From Geminicoccaceae bacterium (lineage in GTDB: Bacteria > Pseudomonadota > Alphaproteobacteria > Geminicoccales > Geminicoccaceae), in assembly GCA_028285265.1 (NCBI GenBank), contig JANQPX010000057.1, positions 53,339-117,338 on the forward strand: a stretch of DNA of 64,000 nt, read 5' to 3'. Made by a program: the position numbers and the translations under genes. This document shows, in pieces, positions 8,906 through 17,653 of the stretch. The stretch's first letter is position 1. Each line of letters opens with the position of its first letter. The notes beneath the pieces are model-generated. The model ran no database searches and had not been told where the DNA came from. It saw only the letters and a list, made by a program, of their open reading frames with translations.

Positions 8906-9912
8906 TGGCGATGGCGGAACATGCCGCAGAGGTCGAAGCGAGCGCTTTCTGGATTTTTGGCCCCGGTCAGGGAGCCCTTCGCTCCGAGTCGTTGAAAGCG
9001 CAAAGCAAGAACGACGTACTCGTTGAGACCATTGCCAGTGGCGTCAGTCGGGGAACCGAGACATTGGTCTTCAAGGGACTTGTACCGAAGAGCCAACATG
9101 ATCGCATGCGTGCTCCATATCAGGTCGGAGACTTCAGCTTCCCAGTGAAATACGGGTATGCCTCGGTTGGTCGCGTGATCGCTGGCGGTGGTGACCTTAA
9201 AGGCCAGCGAGTTTTCTGCCTGTATCCTCATCAAGATCGTTTTATCGTTCCTGCGGACGCGGTCATTCCCGTGCCGCCAGACGTCGCTAGCGGTCGCGCC
9301 GTGCTCGCCGCTAATATGGAAACAGCCCTCAACGGCCTTTGGGATGCACCACCACACATCGGAGACCGGATCTCTGTGATCGGCTGTGGCGTGGTCGGCG
9401 CGCTTTCTGCCTGCCTAGCAGCAGGGCATCCGGGTGTTCACGTCGAGGTCGTCGATACCAACCCCAGAAAGGCTGCCATCGCACGCGCGCTCGGCCTGAC
9501 CTTCGTTGCTCCTGACGAGGCAACCCCCGACGCAGATCTCGTCATTCATGCAAGCGGGCGACCGGAGGGGCTGCGTACGGCTTTTGAGATCGCAGGCTTT
9601 GAGGCAACGATCTTGGACCTTAGTTGGTACGGCGATCGTGAAGTCGCTTTGCCGCTTGGGGAGAATTTTCACAGCCGGAGGCTCAAGCTCATCTCGAGCC
9701 AGGTCGGCAGCATCGCGCCCGCAATGCGCTTACGGAAAAGCCATCGCGACCGCTTGGAACTCGCACTGAGCCTGCTTGCCGATCAACGCTATGACGTTTT
9801 GCTCTCGCCGCCCCGACATTTCTCCCAGCTACCGTCGATTCTAGCGGAGTTGTCAGAGGGCAGGGATGATGTCATGTGTCAACCGATCGTCTACCGTCAA
9901 ACATCAACTTAA
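8905..9912 (+). CDS. MDR-family (zinc-less) dehydrogenase, BchC-like
   Basis: A 335-residue medium-chain dehydrogenase/reductase. The N-terminal GroES-like part has SGVSRGTETLVF, a pattern shared with BchC-type bacteriochlorophyllide dehydrogenases. The Rossmann fold has VIGCGVVGALSACLAAG. The cysteine-rich structural zinc lobe is absent. The ATG at 8905 overlaps the preceding stop and has GAGAAAGG at 8891-8898, which favours it over the earlier in-frame ATG at 8881. It would oxidise an alcohol or reduce a carbonyl with NAD(P). In this operon a side-chain alcohol on a pterin- or pyrimidine-like intermediate is plausible but unproven. Confidence 0.8.
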   Translation: MAMAEHAAEVEASAFWIFGPGQGALRSESLKAQSKNDVLVETIASGVSRGTETLVFKGLVPKSQHDRMRAPYQVGDFSFPVKYGYASVGRVIAGGGDLKGQRVFCLYPHQDRFIVPADAVIPVPPDVASGRAVLAANMETALNGLWDAPPHIGDRISVIGCGVVGALSACLAAGHPGVHVEVVDTNPRKAAIARALGLTFVAPDEATPDADLVIHASGRPEGLRTAFEIAGFEATILDLSWYGDREVALPLGENFHSRRLKLISSQVGSIAPAMRLRKSHRDRLELALSLLADQRYDVLLSPPRHFSQLPSILAELSEGRDDVMCQPIVYRQTST

Positions 9913-9929
9913 CTCACTGGGAAAAAAGC

Positions 9930-10337
9930 ATGTTTCGCCTTGTCGTCAGGGAACACATCATGATTGCGCACAGCTTCAAAGGAGAGGTCTTTGGACCAGC
10001 GCAAAAGTTGCATGGCGCGACATTCATTGTCGATCTTGAGCTCAGCCGGCGGACGCTTGATGAGAACGGAATCGTTTGCGACATCGGTTTGCTGAGTGAG
10101 CTGTTGGCTTCAGTGTTGAAGCCGCTCAACTACCAGAATCTGGATGAGCTTCAGCAGTTTGAAGGGATGAACACGACGACCGAGGTTCTGGCTGAGCACA
10201 TTACCAAGCAGGTCGCGGCGCAGATTCATGATGGTGCTCTCGGCGCCGAGGCCAAGGCGGCGATGGATTGTATCAAGGTCACTCTTGGCGAGTCCCATGT
10301 TGCCTGGGCAAGTTACGAGATGTCGCTGAACGACTGA
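9930..10337 (+). CDS. 6-pyruvoyltetrahydropterin synthase-like protein, catalytic residues lost
   Basis: A 135-residue T-fold protein of the PTPS/QueD family. The ATG at 9930 is chosen because MFRLVVREHIMIAHSF matches the family N-terminus; an earlier frame start at 9876 lies inside the upstream gene. Family landmarks are recognisable: HSF (H14), LHGAT (H28), the CDIGLLSELL strand-helix, NTTTEVLAEHI and GESHVAWASYE. The usual HGH zinc pair is HGA (A30 replaces a ligand), no Cys precedes the motif (FGPAQKLHG), and the catalytic Asp-His before the LN turn reads NY (67-68). It is unlikely to be a standard synthase; it may bind pterin or catalyse a different step. The stop overlaps the next gene's start by one base. 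Confidence 0.82.
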   Translation: MFRLVVREHIMIAHSFKGEVFGPAQKLHGATFIVDLELSRRTLDENGIVCDIGLLSELLASVLKPLNYQNLDELQQFEGMNTTTEVLAEHITKQVAAQIHDGALGAEAKAAMDCIKVTLGESHVAWASYEMSLND

Positions 10338-11383
10338 TGTCTGATCGCGTGCACTGGATCGTTCCGGGACAGCTTGATCAACGTACTGGTGGCTATATCT
10401 ATGATCGGCGGATCATCGACGGGCTGCGGGCCCAAGGTTGGTCCGTCGAGGTGCATGAGCTGGCAGGTTGCTTTCCTCAACCGGATCGAACCGCCATTGA
10501 GGCGGCGGGTCATGTCGTCGAACAGACCAGGGGTGAGCATGTCCTGATTGACGGACTGGCATTGCTCGCATTTGCCGATCATATGGAGAAACTCACCGGG
10601 CGCTGGGTGGGTTTGATCCATCATCCGCTATCGATGGAAACAGGACTTTCGTCTGATACGATGGCGCATCTCGCTACGCTCGAAGGCGCGCTCATGCATC
10701 GGGCCTCTCATCTAATCGTCACGAGCCCAGGGACCAGACGCGACCTGGCTAAGTTTGACATCGATCCGGCACGAGTCTCGGTCGTTTTGCCTGGTGTCGA
10801 TCGGGCGGCGCCAGCTCGCGGAGCGGGCGAGGATCATCCTTTAGCATTGCTGACTGTTGGTTCACTCACGCGCCGGAAGGGGCATCTGACACTCTTAGCG
10901 GCCTTGGTAAAACTGCGTGATCATGACTGGCATTTGAATCTTGTCGGCAGCGCTGCCTGGGATCCGGATCATGCAGCCGAGATCGGGCGAACGATCGTCG
11001 ACCTTGGGCTTGGTGACCGTGTGAGCCTACTCGGTGAGCAGAACGAGGCAGGTTTGTCACGCCTTTATGACGAAGCCGACTTGTTTATCCTTGCTTCTCA
11101 TCATGAAGGCTACGGCATGGTCCTCAGCGAGGCGCTGGCGCGCGCTTTGCCGATCGTTTCGACGACCGCTGGCGCCATTCCCGAAACCGTGCCGAAGGCG
11201 GCAGGCCTATTGGTACCGCCAGGTGATCCTGATGCATTGGCTCAAGCGATCCACTCCTTGATCACCGATCCGGAACACTACCGTCGCTTAGCAGATGGCG
11301 CTGCGAAAGCACGTGTTCGCCTTCAAAGCTGGCAAGAATCCGCTGGTCAATTCGCCTCTCTTCTCGAAAGGGCGGCAAACTGA
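10337..11383 (+). CDS. Glycosyltransferase family 4 protein
   Basis: A 348-residue GT-B glycosyltransferase that should transfer a sugar from a nucleotide-sugar donor with retention. The C-terminal donor domain contains LLTVGSLTRRKGHLTLL and the EX7E motif EGYGMVLSE, followed by ALPIVSTTAGAIPE. The N-terminal domain begins VHWIVPGQLDQRTGGYIYD. The ATG overlaps the stop of the PTPS-like gene, and its own stop overlaps the methyltransferase start, so all three are translationally coupled. There is no polysaccharide cluster around it, so a small-molecule acceptor made by the operon is the favoured inference. Confidence 0.88.
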   Translation: MSDRVHWIVPGQLDQRTGGYIYDRRIIDGLRAQGWSVEVHELAGCFPQPDRTAIEAAGHVVEQTRGEHVLIDGLALLAFADHMEKLTGRWVGLIHHPLSMETGLSSDTMAHLATLEGALMHRASHLIVTSPGTRRDLAKFDIDPARVSVVLPGVDRAAPARGAGEDHPLALLTVGSLTRRKGHLTLLAALVKLRDHDWHLNLVGSAAWDPDHAAEIGRTIVDLGLGDRVSLLGEQNEAGLSRLYDEADLFILASHHEGYGMVLSEALARALPIVSTTAGAIPETVPKAAGLLVPPGDPDALAQAIHSLITDPEHYRRLADGAAKARVRLQSWQESAGQFASLLERAAN

Positions 11384-12159
11384 TGGCTGGATTCGATCCC
11401 TCGTGGCTAGCCCTTCGCGAACCCTACGATCATGGCGCCCGCAACCGATCTTTGACGGACGCATTCGTGATGGCCCTCGGCGCCTCGCCTCAGCTGGTCG
11501 ACCTGGGTTCAGGTACTGGCTCCAATCTCCGATTTCTTGCCCCATTCTTACCAGCAGGCCAGCGCTGGACCTGTATCGACCACGATCCAGAGCTACTCGC
11601 TTGCTTGACCAAGCAGTTGCCAGACGGGATTCATGTCGAGACCTGCGAGCAAGACTTGGCCTCTGATCTGGAGGCGATCGCGCTGCAGCCAGGCACGGGT
11701 GTCACCGGCGCAGCTCTCCTTGATCTCGCCTCTGCTGACTGGCTTGACCGGTTGGCTATCCATTGTCGAAATGCGGCGCTCTTGATGACACTGTCATTCG
11801 ATGGGCGGATGATCTGGGGCCCAGTCGATCCTGACGATCGGGCGCTCGAAGCTGCATTTGCTCGCCACCAACAACGAGATAAAGGCTTTGGCCCCGCCCT
11901 TGGACCAAGGGCAGGCGACTATTTGTCAAGGAGACTTCGAGACGACGGCCGGCAAGTCCACATGGCGCCTAGCGACTGGATTTTTGGTGGTGGGGACGGA
12001 CCGATCCTCAAGGCCATGATTGACGGCGTTTCGGCCGCCGCCGAGGAAGAAGACCCAAGCCTTAATCTCGACGCCTGGCGCGCCCGCCGCATCGCCTTGG
12101 TTGAGGCCGGACAGTTGTCATTGACCGTGGGGCACGTCGATATTCTGGCACTGCCATGA
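11383..12159 (+). CDS. Class I SAM-dependent methyltransferase
   Basis: A 258-residue protein with the SAM-binding motif I LVDLGSGTGSNLRFLAP and the acidic motif II CIDHDPELLACL, typical of the Rossmann-like methyltransferase fold. The acceptor is not evident. The start overlaps the glycosyltransferase stop by one base, and the stop overlaps the exonuclease start by four (ATGA), so it is the last clearly biosynthetic gene of the operon before the repair genes. It could methylate the glycosylated product (inference). Confidence 0.85.
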   Translation: MAGFDPSWLALREPYDHGARNRSLTDAFVMALGASPQLVDLGSGTGSNLRFLAPFLPAGQRWTCIDHDPELLACLTKQLPDGIHVETCEQDLASDLEAIALQPGTGVTGAALLDLASADWLDRLAIHCRNAALLMTLSFDGRMIWGPVDPDDRALEAAFARHQQRDKGFGPALGPRAGDYLSRRLRDDGRQVHMAPSDWIFGGGDGPILKAMIDGVSAAAEEEDPSLNLDAWRARRIALVEAGQLSLTVGHVDILALP

Positions 12160-13160
12160 GCGATGTTGTTACCTTGACTCCCAAGGGACTCTACTGCCCG
12201 GCAGGCGATTTTTATATCGATCCTTGGAAACCGGTCGATCAAGCTGTGATCACCCATGCCCATGCCGATCACGCGCGTTCCGGGTCAAACCAATATCACG
12301 CGGCCGCCAGTGGCGTCGGACTCCTCAAAAAACGATTAGGACACAACACCGCCGTTCAAGCTCACGACTTCGGTCAGTCAATTCAGTTCGGCGATGCCGT
12401 TGTCTCTTTCCATCCTGCAGGGCATGTCCTCGGCTCTGCACAAATCAGAATCGACGTTGGTGGGATCATCTGGGTCATCTCAGGCGACTATAAGTGCGAT
12501 GACGATCCCAGCTGCGAGGCCTTCGAGTCGGTTCCGTGCAATGTGTTCGTCACGGAGGCGACCTTTGCGTTGCCAATTTATCGTTGGGATCCAATCGAGC
12601 GGGTCTTGGACCAGTTGATGCGCTGGTGGCGGTCCAATGAGGCGGCAGGCAAGACGTCGGTCATTTTTTGCTATGCGCTTGGTAAGGCACAACGCCTCCT
12701 CGCCGAAATCGGCAAGAGATCGGAGCGTCCGATCTTCGTTCATGGTGCGGTGGACGCGTTGATACCTGCTTATCGGGACGCTGGTATTCGACTTCCTGAG
12801 ACCATTGCGGTGCTTGATCAACCCAAAGACAAGAGTTTTGCTGGCGAGCTCGTGATTGCTCCACCCGCCGCCTTTGGCTCCCCTTGGATGCAACGGCTAG
12901 GTGAATGCGGAACCGCCTTCGCCTCCGGCTGGATGCGAGTTCGTGGCCATCGCCGCCGCCGTGGATTTGATGAGGGTTTTGTCCTGTCGGATCATGTTGA
13001 CTGGCCAGGTCTGCTGGGAGCCATTGATGCAACTGGCGCGGAGAAAGTCTATGCGACGCACGGCTATAGTGACACCCTCGCTCGCTATCTCCGGGAAGCA
13101 ATGGGCATTGAGGCTGAACCCCTTCAAACACTCTTCGAAGGTGAGGGGGACGATACGTGA
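12156..13160 (+). CDS. Ligase-associated DNA repair exonuclease (metallo-beta-lactamase fold)
   Basis: A 334-residue metallo-beta-lactamase/beta-CASP nuclease like the mRNA 3'-end-processing factor family, of the subgroup that accompanies a bacterial ATP-dependent DNA ligase. The metal motif ITHAHADHARSG is near the N-terminus, and VISGDYKCDDDP, a VTEATFAL segment and a C-terminal DHVDWPGLL give the remaining ligands. It is expected to process DNA ends before ligation. It is followed 24 bases later by the ligase. The four-base overlap with the methyltransferase ties repair genes into the preceding operon. Confidence 0.88.
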   Translation: MSDVVTLTPKGLYCPAGDFYIDPWKPVDQAVITHAHADHARSGSNQYHAAASGVGLLKKRLGHNTAVQAHDFGQSIQFGDAVVSFHPAGHVLGSAQIRIDVGGIIWVISGDYKCDDDPSCEAFESVPCNVFVTEATFALPIYRWDPIERVLDQLMRWWRSNEAAGKTSVIFCYALGKAQRLLAEIGKRSERPIFVHGAVDALIPAYRDAGIRLPETIAVLDQPKDKSFAGELVIAPPAAFGSPWMQRLGECGTAFASGWMRVRGHRRRRGFDEGFVLSDHVDWPGLLGAIDATGAEKVYATHGYSDTLARYLREAMGIEAEPLQTLFEGEGDDT

Positions 13161-13184
13161 CCGACCGGTCCGCGGGTCATTGAG

Positions 13185-14783
13185 ATGAGGCGATTTAGCC
13201 AGCTCTACGCCGATCTGGATAGCACGACCAAGACCAACGCCAAGGTCCAGGCGATGGTCGAATACTTTCAAGATGTGCCTGCTGCAGATGCGGCGTGGGC
13301 TGTGTTCTTTTTGACCGGGCAGCGGCTGAAACGGTTGATCTCGGGAAGGGTGCTGCGGGAGTGGGCGTTACGCACGACTGGCTACCCCGAATGGCTGGTG
13401 ACCGACGCACATGCTGCTGTCGGAGACAGCGCGGAGACGGTTTCGCTTCTGGTGGACCAGGGTTTGGTGGAGCCCTCAGGTGAGGCCGGCGACCGTACGC
13501 TTTCGGTCTGGATGGAGGTGTATATCCTCAAGCTTCGCGATTTGCCTGCCGAAGCCCAGGAGACGATGGTCACGACTTGGTGGAGCGAGTTGCCGCGGGC
13601 CGAGATCTTTCTCCTGAATAAGCTGTTGACCGGCGGATTCCGCGTGGGAGTCTCCAAGCTTCTTGTCGTGCGTGCGCTGGCGGAGGTTGCGGAATTGCCG
13701 CGGCCTGTCATCAGCCATCGCTTGATGGGGCAATGGCAGCCGAACGGTGACTGGTATCAAAAGCTGCTGGATCCCAAGACCGAAGATGATGATCGCTCGC
13801 GACCCTATCCCTTCTTTCTGGCGTCACCACTCGAACAGGAGGCAAACGCCCTTGGCCCTGTCAGCGAATGGCTCGCCGAATGGAAGTGGGACGGTATACG
13901 AGGCCAACTCATCCGACGTGGCGGAGAGAGTTATCTTTGGACCCGTGGTGAGGAACTTGTCACCGACCGCTATCCGGAAATTGCGCTCATGGCTGAACGC
14001 CTGTCGGATGGGACGGTGCTGGATGGCGAGATCCTCGCTTGGGATGACGCCGGCGTTATGCCATTTGCTGTCCTACAAAAGCGTATCGGTCGGGATAAGC
14101 TCAGTGCAAAAATCTTAAAAGAGGCGCCCGTTGGCTTCCTTGCTTATGACCTTCTCGAGGAACAAGGTGAGGATCTCCGCATGAGATCGCTAGACGACCG
14201 TCGAAAGAGTCTCGAAATGGTTGTTGACGCGGTCGGGCAACCGCTCATGGCTTCGCATGTGATCCAGGCCAAGACGTGGGAGAGTTTGGCGGAGATCCGA
14301 ACCGATTCACGGGCGAAGCGAGTCGAAGGGCTGATGCTCAAACGCCGCAACTCGCCCTATGGAACCGGTCGTCAGCGCGGAGACTGGTGGAAGTGGAAGA
14401 TCGATCCATTGAGCCTGGATGCGGTGCTGATCTATGCGCAAGCAGGCTCTGGTCGTCGCGCCAATCTTTTTACGGACTACACCTTCGCCGTCTGGCGTGA
14501 TGGCGAGCTAGTGCCGATCGCCAAGGCTTACTCCGGGCTTGATGATGGCGAGATCCGCGAGTTGGATCGATGGATAAGGCGGAACACGATTGAACGCTTC
14601 GGTCCGGTTCGGTCAGTCATGCCACACCACGTATTTGAGCTCGCCTTTGAAGGCATCAACGAGTCGCCGCGCCACAAGTCCGGAGTCGCCCTCCGCTTTC
14701 CAAGAATAGCTCGGTGGCGCCACGATAAAGAACCGCAAGATGCCGATCAGTTAGAGCAAGTAAAGGCGCTCTTGACGCTCTAA
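13185..14783 (+). CDS. ATP-dependent DNA ligase (exonuclease-associated type)
   Basis: A 532-residue ATP-dependent DNA ligase. The nucleotidyl-transfer motif EWKWDGIRG places the adenylated Lys at residue 234. Motifs DGTVLDGEILAW, VEGLMLKRRNSPYG and GDWWKWKIDPLSLD follow in order, then a C-terminal OB-fold. The N-terminal 220 residues are the helical DNA-binding domain typical of this non-NHEJ group, which in alphaproteobacteria usually travels with the exonuclease, a DEXH helicase and the phosphoesterase PdeM. Only the exonuclease and ligase are present here. It seals nicks in repair. The stop is followed by a stem-loop that probably ends the operon. Confidence 0.93.
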   Translation: MRRFSQLYADLDSTTKTNAKVQAMVEYFQDVPAADAAWAVFFLTGQRLKRLISGRVLREWALRTTGYPEWLVTDAHAAVGDSAETVSLLVDQGLVEPSGEAGDRTLSVWMEVYILKLRDLPAEAQETMVTTWWSELPRAEIFLLNKLLTGGFRVGVSKLLVVRALAEVAELPRPVISHRLMGQWQPNGDWYQKLLDPKTEDDDRSRPYPFFLASPLEQEANALGPVSEWLAEWKWDGIRGQLIRRGGESYLWTRGEELVTDRYPEIALMAERLSDGTVLDGEILAWDDAGVMPFAVLQKRIGRDKLSAKILKEAPVGFLAYDLLEEQGEDLRMRSLDDRRKSLEMVVDAVGQPLMASHVIQAKTWESLAEIRTDSRAKRVEGLMLKRRNSPYGTGRQRGDWWKWKIDPLSLDAVLIYAQAGSGRRANLFTDYTFAVWRDGELVPIAKAYSGLDDGEIRELDRWIRRNTIERFGPVRSVMPHHVFELAFEGINESPRHKSGVALRFPRIARWRHDKEPQDADQLEQVKALLTL

Positions 14784-14786
14784 TCG

Positions 14787-14818
14787 AAACGACCTGAACG
14801 GGATGAAAGGGTCGTTTT
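14787..14818 (+). terminator. Terminator after the ligase operon
   Basis: Perfect 8-bp inverted repeat AAACGACC (14787-14794) and GGTCGTTT (14810-14817) with a 15-base loop and a TTTT run at 14815-14818, starting four bases after the ligase stop. Being flanked by A and T runs, it could serve both strands, which suits the convergent pdxH gene. Confidence 0.55.
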
Positions 14819-14975
14819 AGCAAGCTCGGATGAAGAGCTTCCGGGCCAGCCGCATTCGCATGAGCGTCTTCAAACGATGTCAGCGCAACCTTCATCGTCG
14901 TCGCAACATCGTCGTTGGCTTGATGTCCATCTGCCCACTGTTTGGGGCGGAATGATCAAGCGGGTTGCCAAGGAA

Positions 14976-15617
14976 TTAAGGCGCTAGACGTTCGATGACC
15001 CAAGCGCTGTCGACGAGACGATAGCAAAGGCGGTCGTGCAAACGGGAACGTCGCCCCTGCCAAAACTCGACCCGCTCTGGCGCGAGACGATAGCCGCCCC
15101 AATGGGGCGGTCGCGGTGGGTTTCCGTCAGCATATTTTTCGCTGAACGTACGCTCTGCCTGATCAAGGACGTCACGGCTTGCAACCACCTGGCTTTGCGG
15201 TGAGGCCCAAGCTCCAATACGGCTGCCGAGAGGGCGGCTGGCATAATACGCGTCGGCCACCTGAGCCTCGACATGGCTCATCACCCCCTCGAAACGCACC
15301 TGACGCTCTAAGGGACCCCACCAAAATGTCAGAGCCGCTTTGGCATTGGCGGCAATTTGCTGACCTTTCCTGCTATCTTTGTTGGTATAGAAAGCCAAGC
15401 CATGCTCATCGAGATCCTTTAACAAGACGACACGTGCGCTGGGTTGGCCATCCTCGCCGACCGTAGCAAGGGTCATCCCATTGGGTTCGTAGACGCCACC
15501 CTCAATGGCCGCGTCGAACCAACGTCTGAATTGGGCGATCGGATTGGAGGCAGCCTCACGCTCGGAAAGGCCGCCTTGTCGATAGTCTTCGCGCATTGCT
15601 GCGAGCTTCTCGTCCAT
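14976..15617 (-). CDS. pdxH: Pyridoxamine 5'-phosphate oxidase
   Basis: FMN-dependent cytosolic oxidase that converts pyridoxine or pyridoxamine 5'-phosphate to pyridoxal 5'-phosphate. At 213 residues it is a normal PdxH. ARVVLLKDLDEHGLAFYTN and the SRKGQQIA segment form the FMN site, and the C-terminal signature VEFWQGRRSRLHDRL is nearly invariant in the family. The gene stands 18 bases downstream of a hydroxyacid dehydrogenase gene on the same strand and may be cotranscribed with it. Convergent with the ligase. Confidence 0.95.
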   Translation of the reverse strand: MDEKLAAMREDYRQGGLSEREAASNPIAQFRRWFDAAIEGGVYEPNGMTLATVGEDGQPSARVVLLKDLDEHGLAFYTNKDSRKGQQIAANAKAALTFWWGPLERQVRFEGVMSHVEAQVADAYYASRPLGSRIGAWASPQSQVVASRDVLDQAERTFSEKYADGNPPRPPHWGGYRLAPERVEFWQGRRSRLHDRLCYRLVDSAWVIERLAP

Positions 15618-15635
15618 CTCATCGCTCCTGATAGC

Positions 15636-16571
15636 TTAGGCAATCGGTGTAACGGCACCCTTCCCGGAGAACCAGGACCGGACATTGTCCAGAACGCAGT
15701 CCCCCATCGCCTTAACTGTTTCGTTCGTGTTGCTCGCAATGTGGGGAGTGAGCACGACGTTATCCATTTCGAGCAGTGCTTTGGGGACATTGGGCTCATC
15801 CTCGAACACATCGAGACCGGCGGCTCCAATGCGTCCGGTCTTCAGAGCATCCACCAATGCAACCTCGTCGACCAACCAGCCACGCGCGATATTAACAAAG
15901 ACGCCTTTTGGGCCAAGCGCATTTAGGATCTCAGTGGTCACGATATGATCGCCGCTTTGCCCGCCTGCTGCGGAGAGAAACAGAATATCGACATCCTCAG
16001 CGAGAGCCTTCGCTGAGGGATAGGACCGGTAGAGCACGCCTTCCTTCGGCATGGGATCATAATAGCCAATGGTCATGTCAAAGGCCTCAAGCCGCTTGGC
16101 GAGGGCAATGCCGATTCGGCCATAGCCCAAAATGCCGACCCGCTTCCCTGAAAATTTTGTGGCAGGAGCATAGCGACGCTCTGACCAATAGCCTTGGCGC
16201 ACGAAGGCGTCGGCCTGCACGATTCGGCGGCATGCGCTCATGGCCAGGATAACCCCGAGGTCGGAAACATCGTCGTAAAGGACAGGCGTGGTCGTCACCG
16301 TGACGCCTCGTTCCTTGGCGCGCCCGGTGTCCGTCTTTTCAAGTCCTACCCCCATAATCGCTGCGAGTTCGAGGTTGGGTAAGATGTCAAAGACTTCGGT
16401 TGGCACGCCCGCCATTGCGTTGGTGACAACGGCTCGGATGGGTTCGGCAATGGGTTTGAGCGCTGCTAAGCGATCGGCCTCTTGATACACGTTGTGCACG
16501 GTGAATTCTGCCTCGAGTGCTGCCTGCACTTCCGGTCGCTGGGCGCCAATAACCGCGATCTCTGGTGTCAT
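15636..16571 (-). CDS. D-isomer specific 2-hydroxyacid dehydrogenase
   Basis: A 311-residue NAD(P)-dependent oxidoreductase that interconverts 2-hydroxy acids and 2-keto acids. The nucleotide-binding motif GILGYGRIGIALAKRL is in the middle; the catalytic Arg (NIARG), Glu (VFEDEP) and His (LTPHIASNT) follow in the usual order. Its neighbours upstream are a glycoside-hydrolase-like protein and an HpcH/HpaI aldolase, which suggests a role in sugar-acid catabolism, for example reducing a glyoxylate or hydroxypyruvate product. The exact substrate cannot be read from the sequence. Confidence 0.9.
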   Translation of the reverse strand: MTPEIAVIGAQRPEVQAALEAEFTVHNVYQEADRLAALKPIAEPIRAVVTNAMAGVPTEVFDILPNLELAAIMGVGLEKTDTGRAKERGVTVTTTPVLYDDVSDLGVILAMSACRRIVQADAFVRQGYWSERRYAPATKFSGKRVGILGYGRIGIALAKRLEAFDMTIGYYDPMPKEGVLYRSYPSAKALAEDVDILFLSAAGGQSGDHIVTTEILNALGPKGVFVNIARGWLVDEVALVDALKTGRIGAAGLDVFEDEPNVPKALLEMDNVVLTPHIASNTNETVKAMGDCVLDNVRSWFSGKGAVTPIA

Positions 16572-16601
16572 GACTGTGCTCTCATCTCTTTGCCTTTCGG
16601 T

Positions 16602-17651
16602 CTAATCCTGTGCACCGGTGATCTTGCCAAGGAGATCAAAGAAGCCGCGCTTTCGATCTGAGCTAATCGACCAATTCACCGGTACACTTTGATAGCCGTC
16701 ATTAAAGGTCTCGCCCGACACCCTGTAGTCGAAGAAACCCCAGCCAGCATAGCCACCAACAGCGGCAAGCATGTTGTTGTCACCGGCATCGAATTCGAAA
16801 TGATCATCCTCATTGAACACGATTGGCTGCCCCTTGTAACACGAGTTAGCGCGGCAGATCCTCATCATCTCGCGGATCCGATTGGGGTCATTCACGCTAT
16901 TGCCATGTAACAGAATAAAATCGGCGATCCGCACGATCGGATCGGGAGGTTGTGTGCCGCCACGCATGCTCGTGCTCACCAAAAGCCGCCCGGCCGGTGT
17001 GTTGAGCTTGCCTTGGGACTTAACCTGTACCAGCTCAATCAACTCGTGACATCGATGAGCCTTGATGATGTCATGGCTGTACAGACCCACGTCGACTTCA
17101 TTTGCGATCTCAATAAGAACATGGCGGTCGCCACGATCGATGACCCAATCGGTTATCGCCTGAACGGCACAAACGATGGCACGCTCGTCGCGAAGCCGCC
17201 GATCTTGACCGAAGTAAAAGAGGCCGAGGATCGGCGCCATACCAAGTTCATCCGCTTTGTCCAGAATGCGGCCTAGCCGATCGAGATAGGCGGGATCGGG
17301 GATGCCATCGGGCGTAAATGCAGCATTGTTCCATGGTTGGGTCTTGCTATAGCCCTCGGGGCTACCCCCTTGAAGATTGATGGTAAAGCTGACCATGCCC
17401 TTCGAACGCCATTCCGGCATCATTTCAATGAACTCAGTGGTATTGCGTTCCGGATCCCAAGGGCCGTCCGGGTAGTCCCAGCGCGATCGAGTCTCAAGAT
17501 TGCCATCATCGAATATGCCCTGCACCAGGCGTGCGTTCATGAGCAATCCCTCGATCTTCATGTCATTGAAGCGTCGGCCAGGATATGTAGGCAGCCCATC
17601 GATGAGGAAAGCGTCCTTCTCGATGCTGATGACAGTCTTGCTTTGTCCCAT
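16602..17651 (-). CDS. Putative TIM-barrel glycoside hydrolase (GH5/cellulase-like)
   Basis: A 349-residue protein with no signal peptide that I read as a (beta/alpha)8 glycoside-hydrolase-like fold. HVLIEIANEVDVG resembles the acid/base Asn-Glu of clan GH-A, and GQPIVFNEDDHFEFD could carry the nucleophile Glu late in the barrel. The ATG at 17651 is preferred because GAAGGGA precedes it; an ATG seven codons upstream lies in the neighbour. The gene starts two bases after the aldolase stop, so it is in the same operon. A cytosolic location suggests it acts on an imported oligosaccharide or glycoside, consistent with the divergent ABC uptake genes. The glycosidase activity itself is inferred. 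Confidence 0.6.
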   Translation of the reverse strand: MGQSKTVISIEKDAFLIDGLPTYPGRRFNDMKIEGLLMNARLVQGIFDDGNLETRSRWDYPDGPWDPERNTTEFIEMMPEWRSKGMVSFTINLQGGSPEGYSKTQPWNNAAFTPDGIPDPAYLDRLGRILDKADELGMAPILGLFYFGQDRRLRDERAIVCAVQAITDWVIDRGDRHVLIEIANEVDVGLYSHDIIKAHRCHELIELVQVKSQGKLNTPAGRLLVSTSMRGGTQPPDPIVRIADFILLHGNSVNDPNRIREMMRICRANSCYKGQPIVFNEDDHFEFDAGDNNMLAAVGGYAGWGFFDYRVSGETFNDGYQSVPVNWSISSDRKRGFFDLLGKITGAQD

Positions 17652-17653
17652 GC

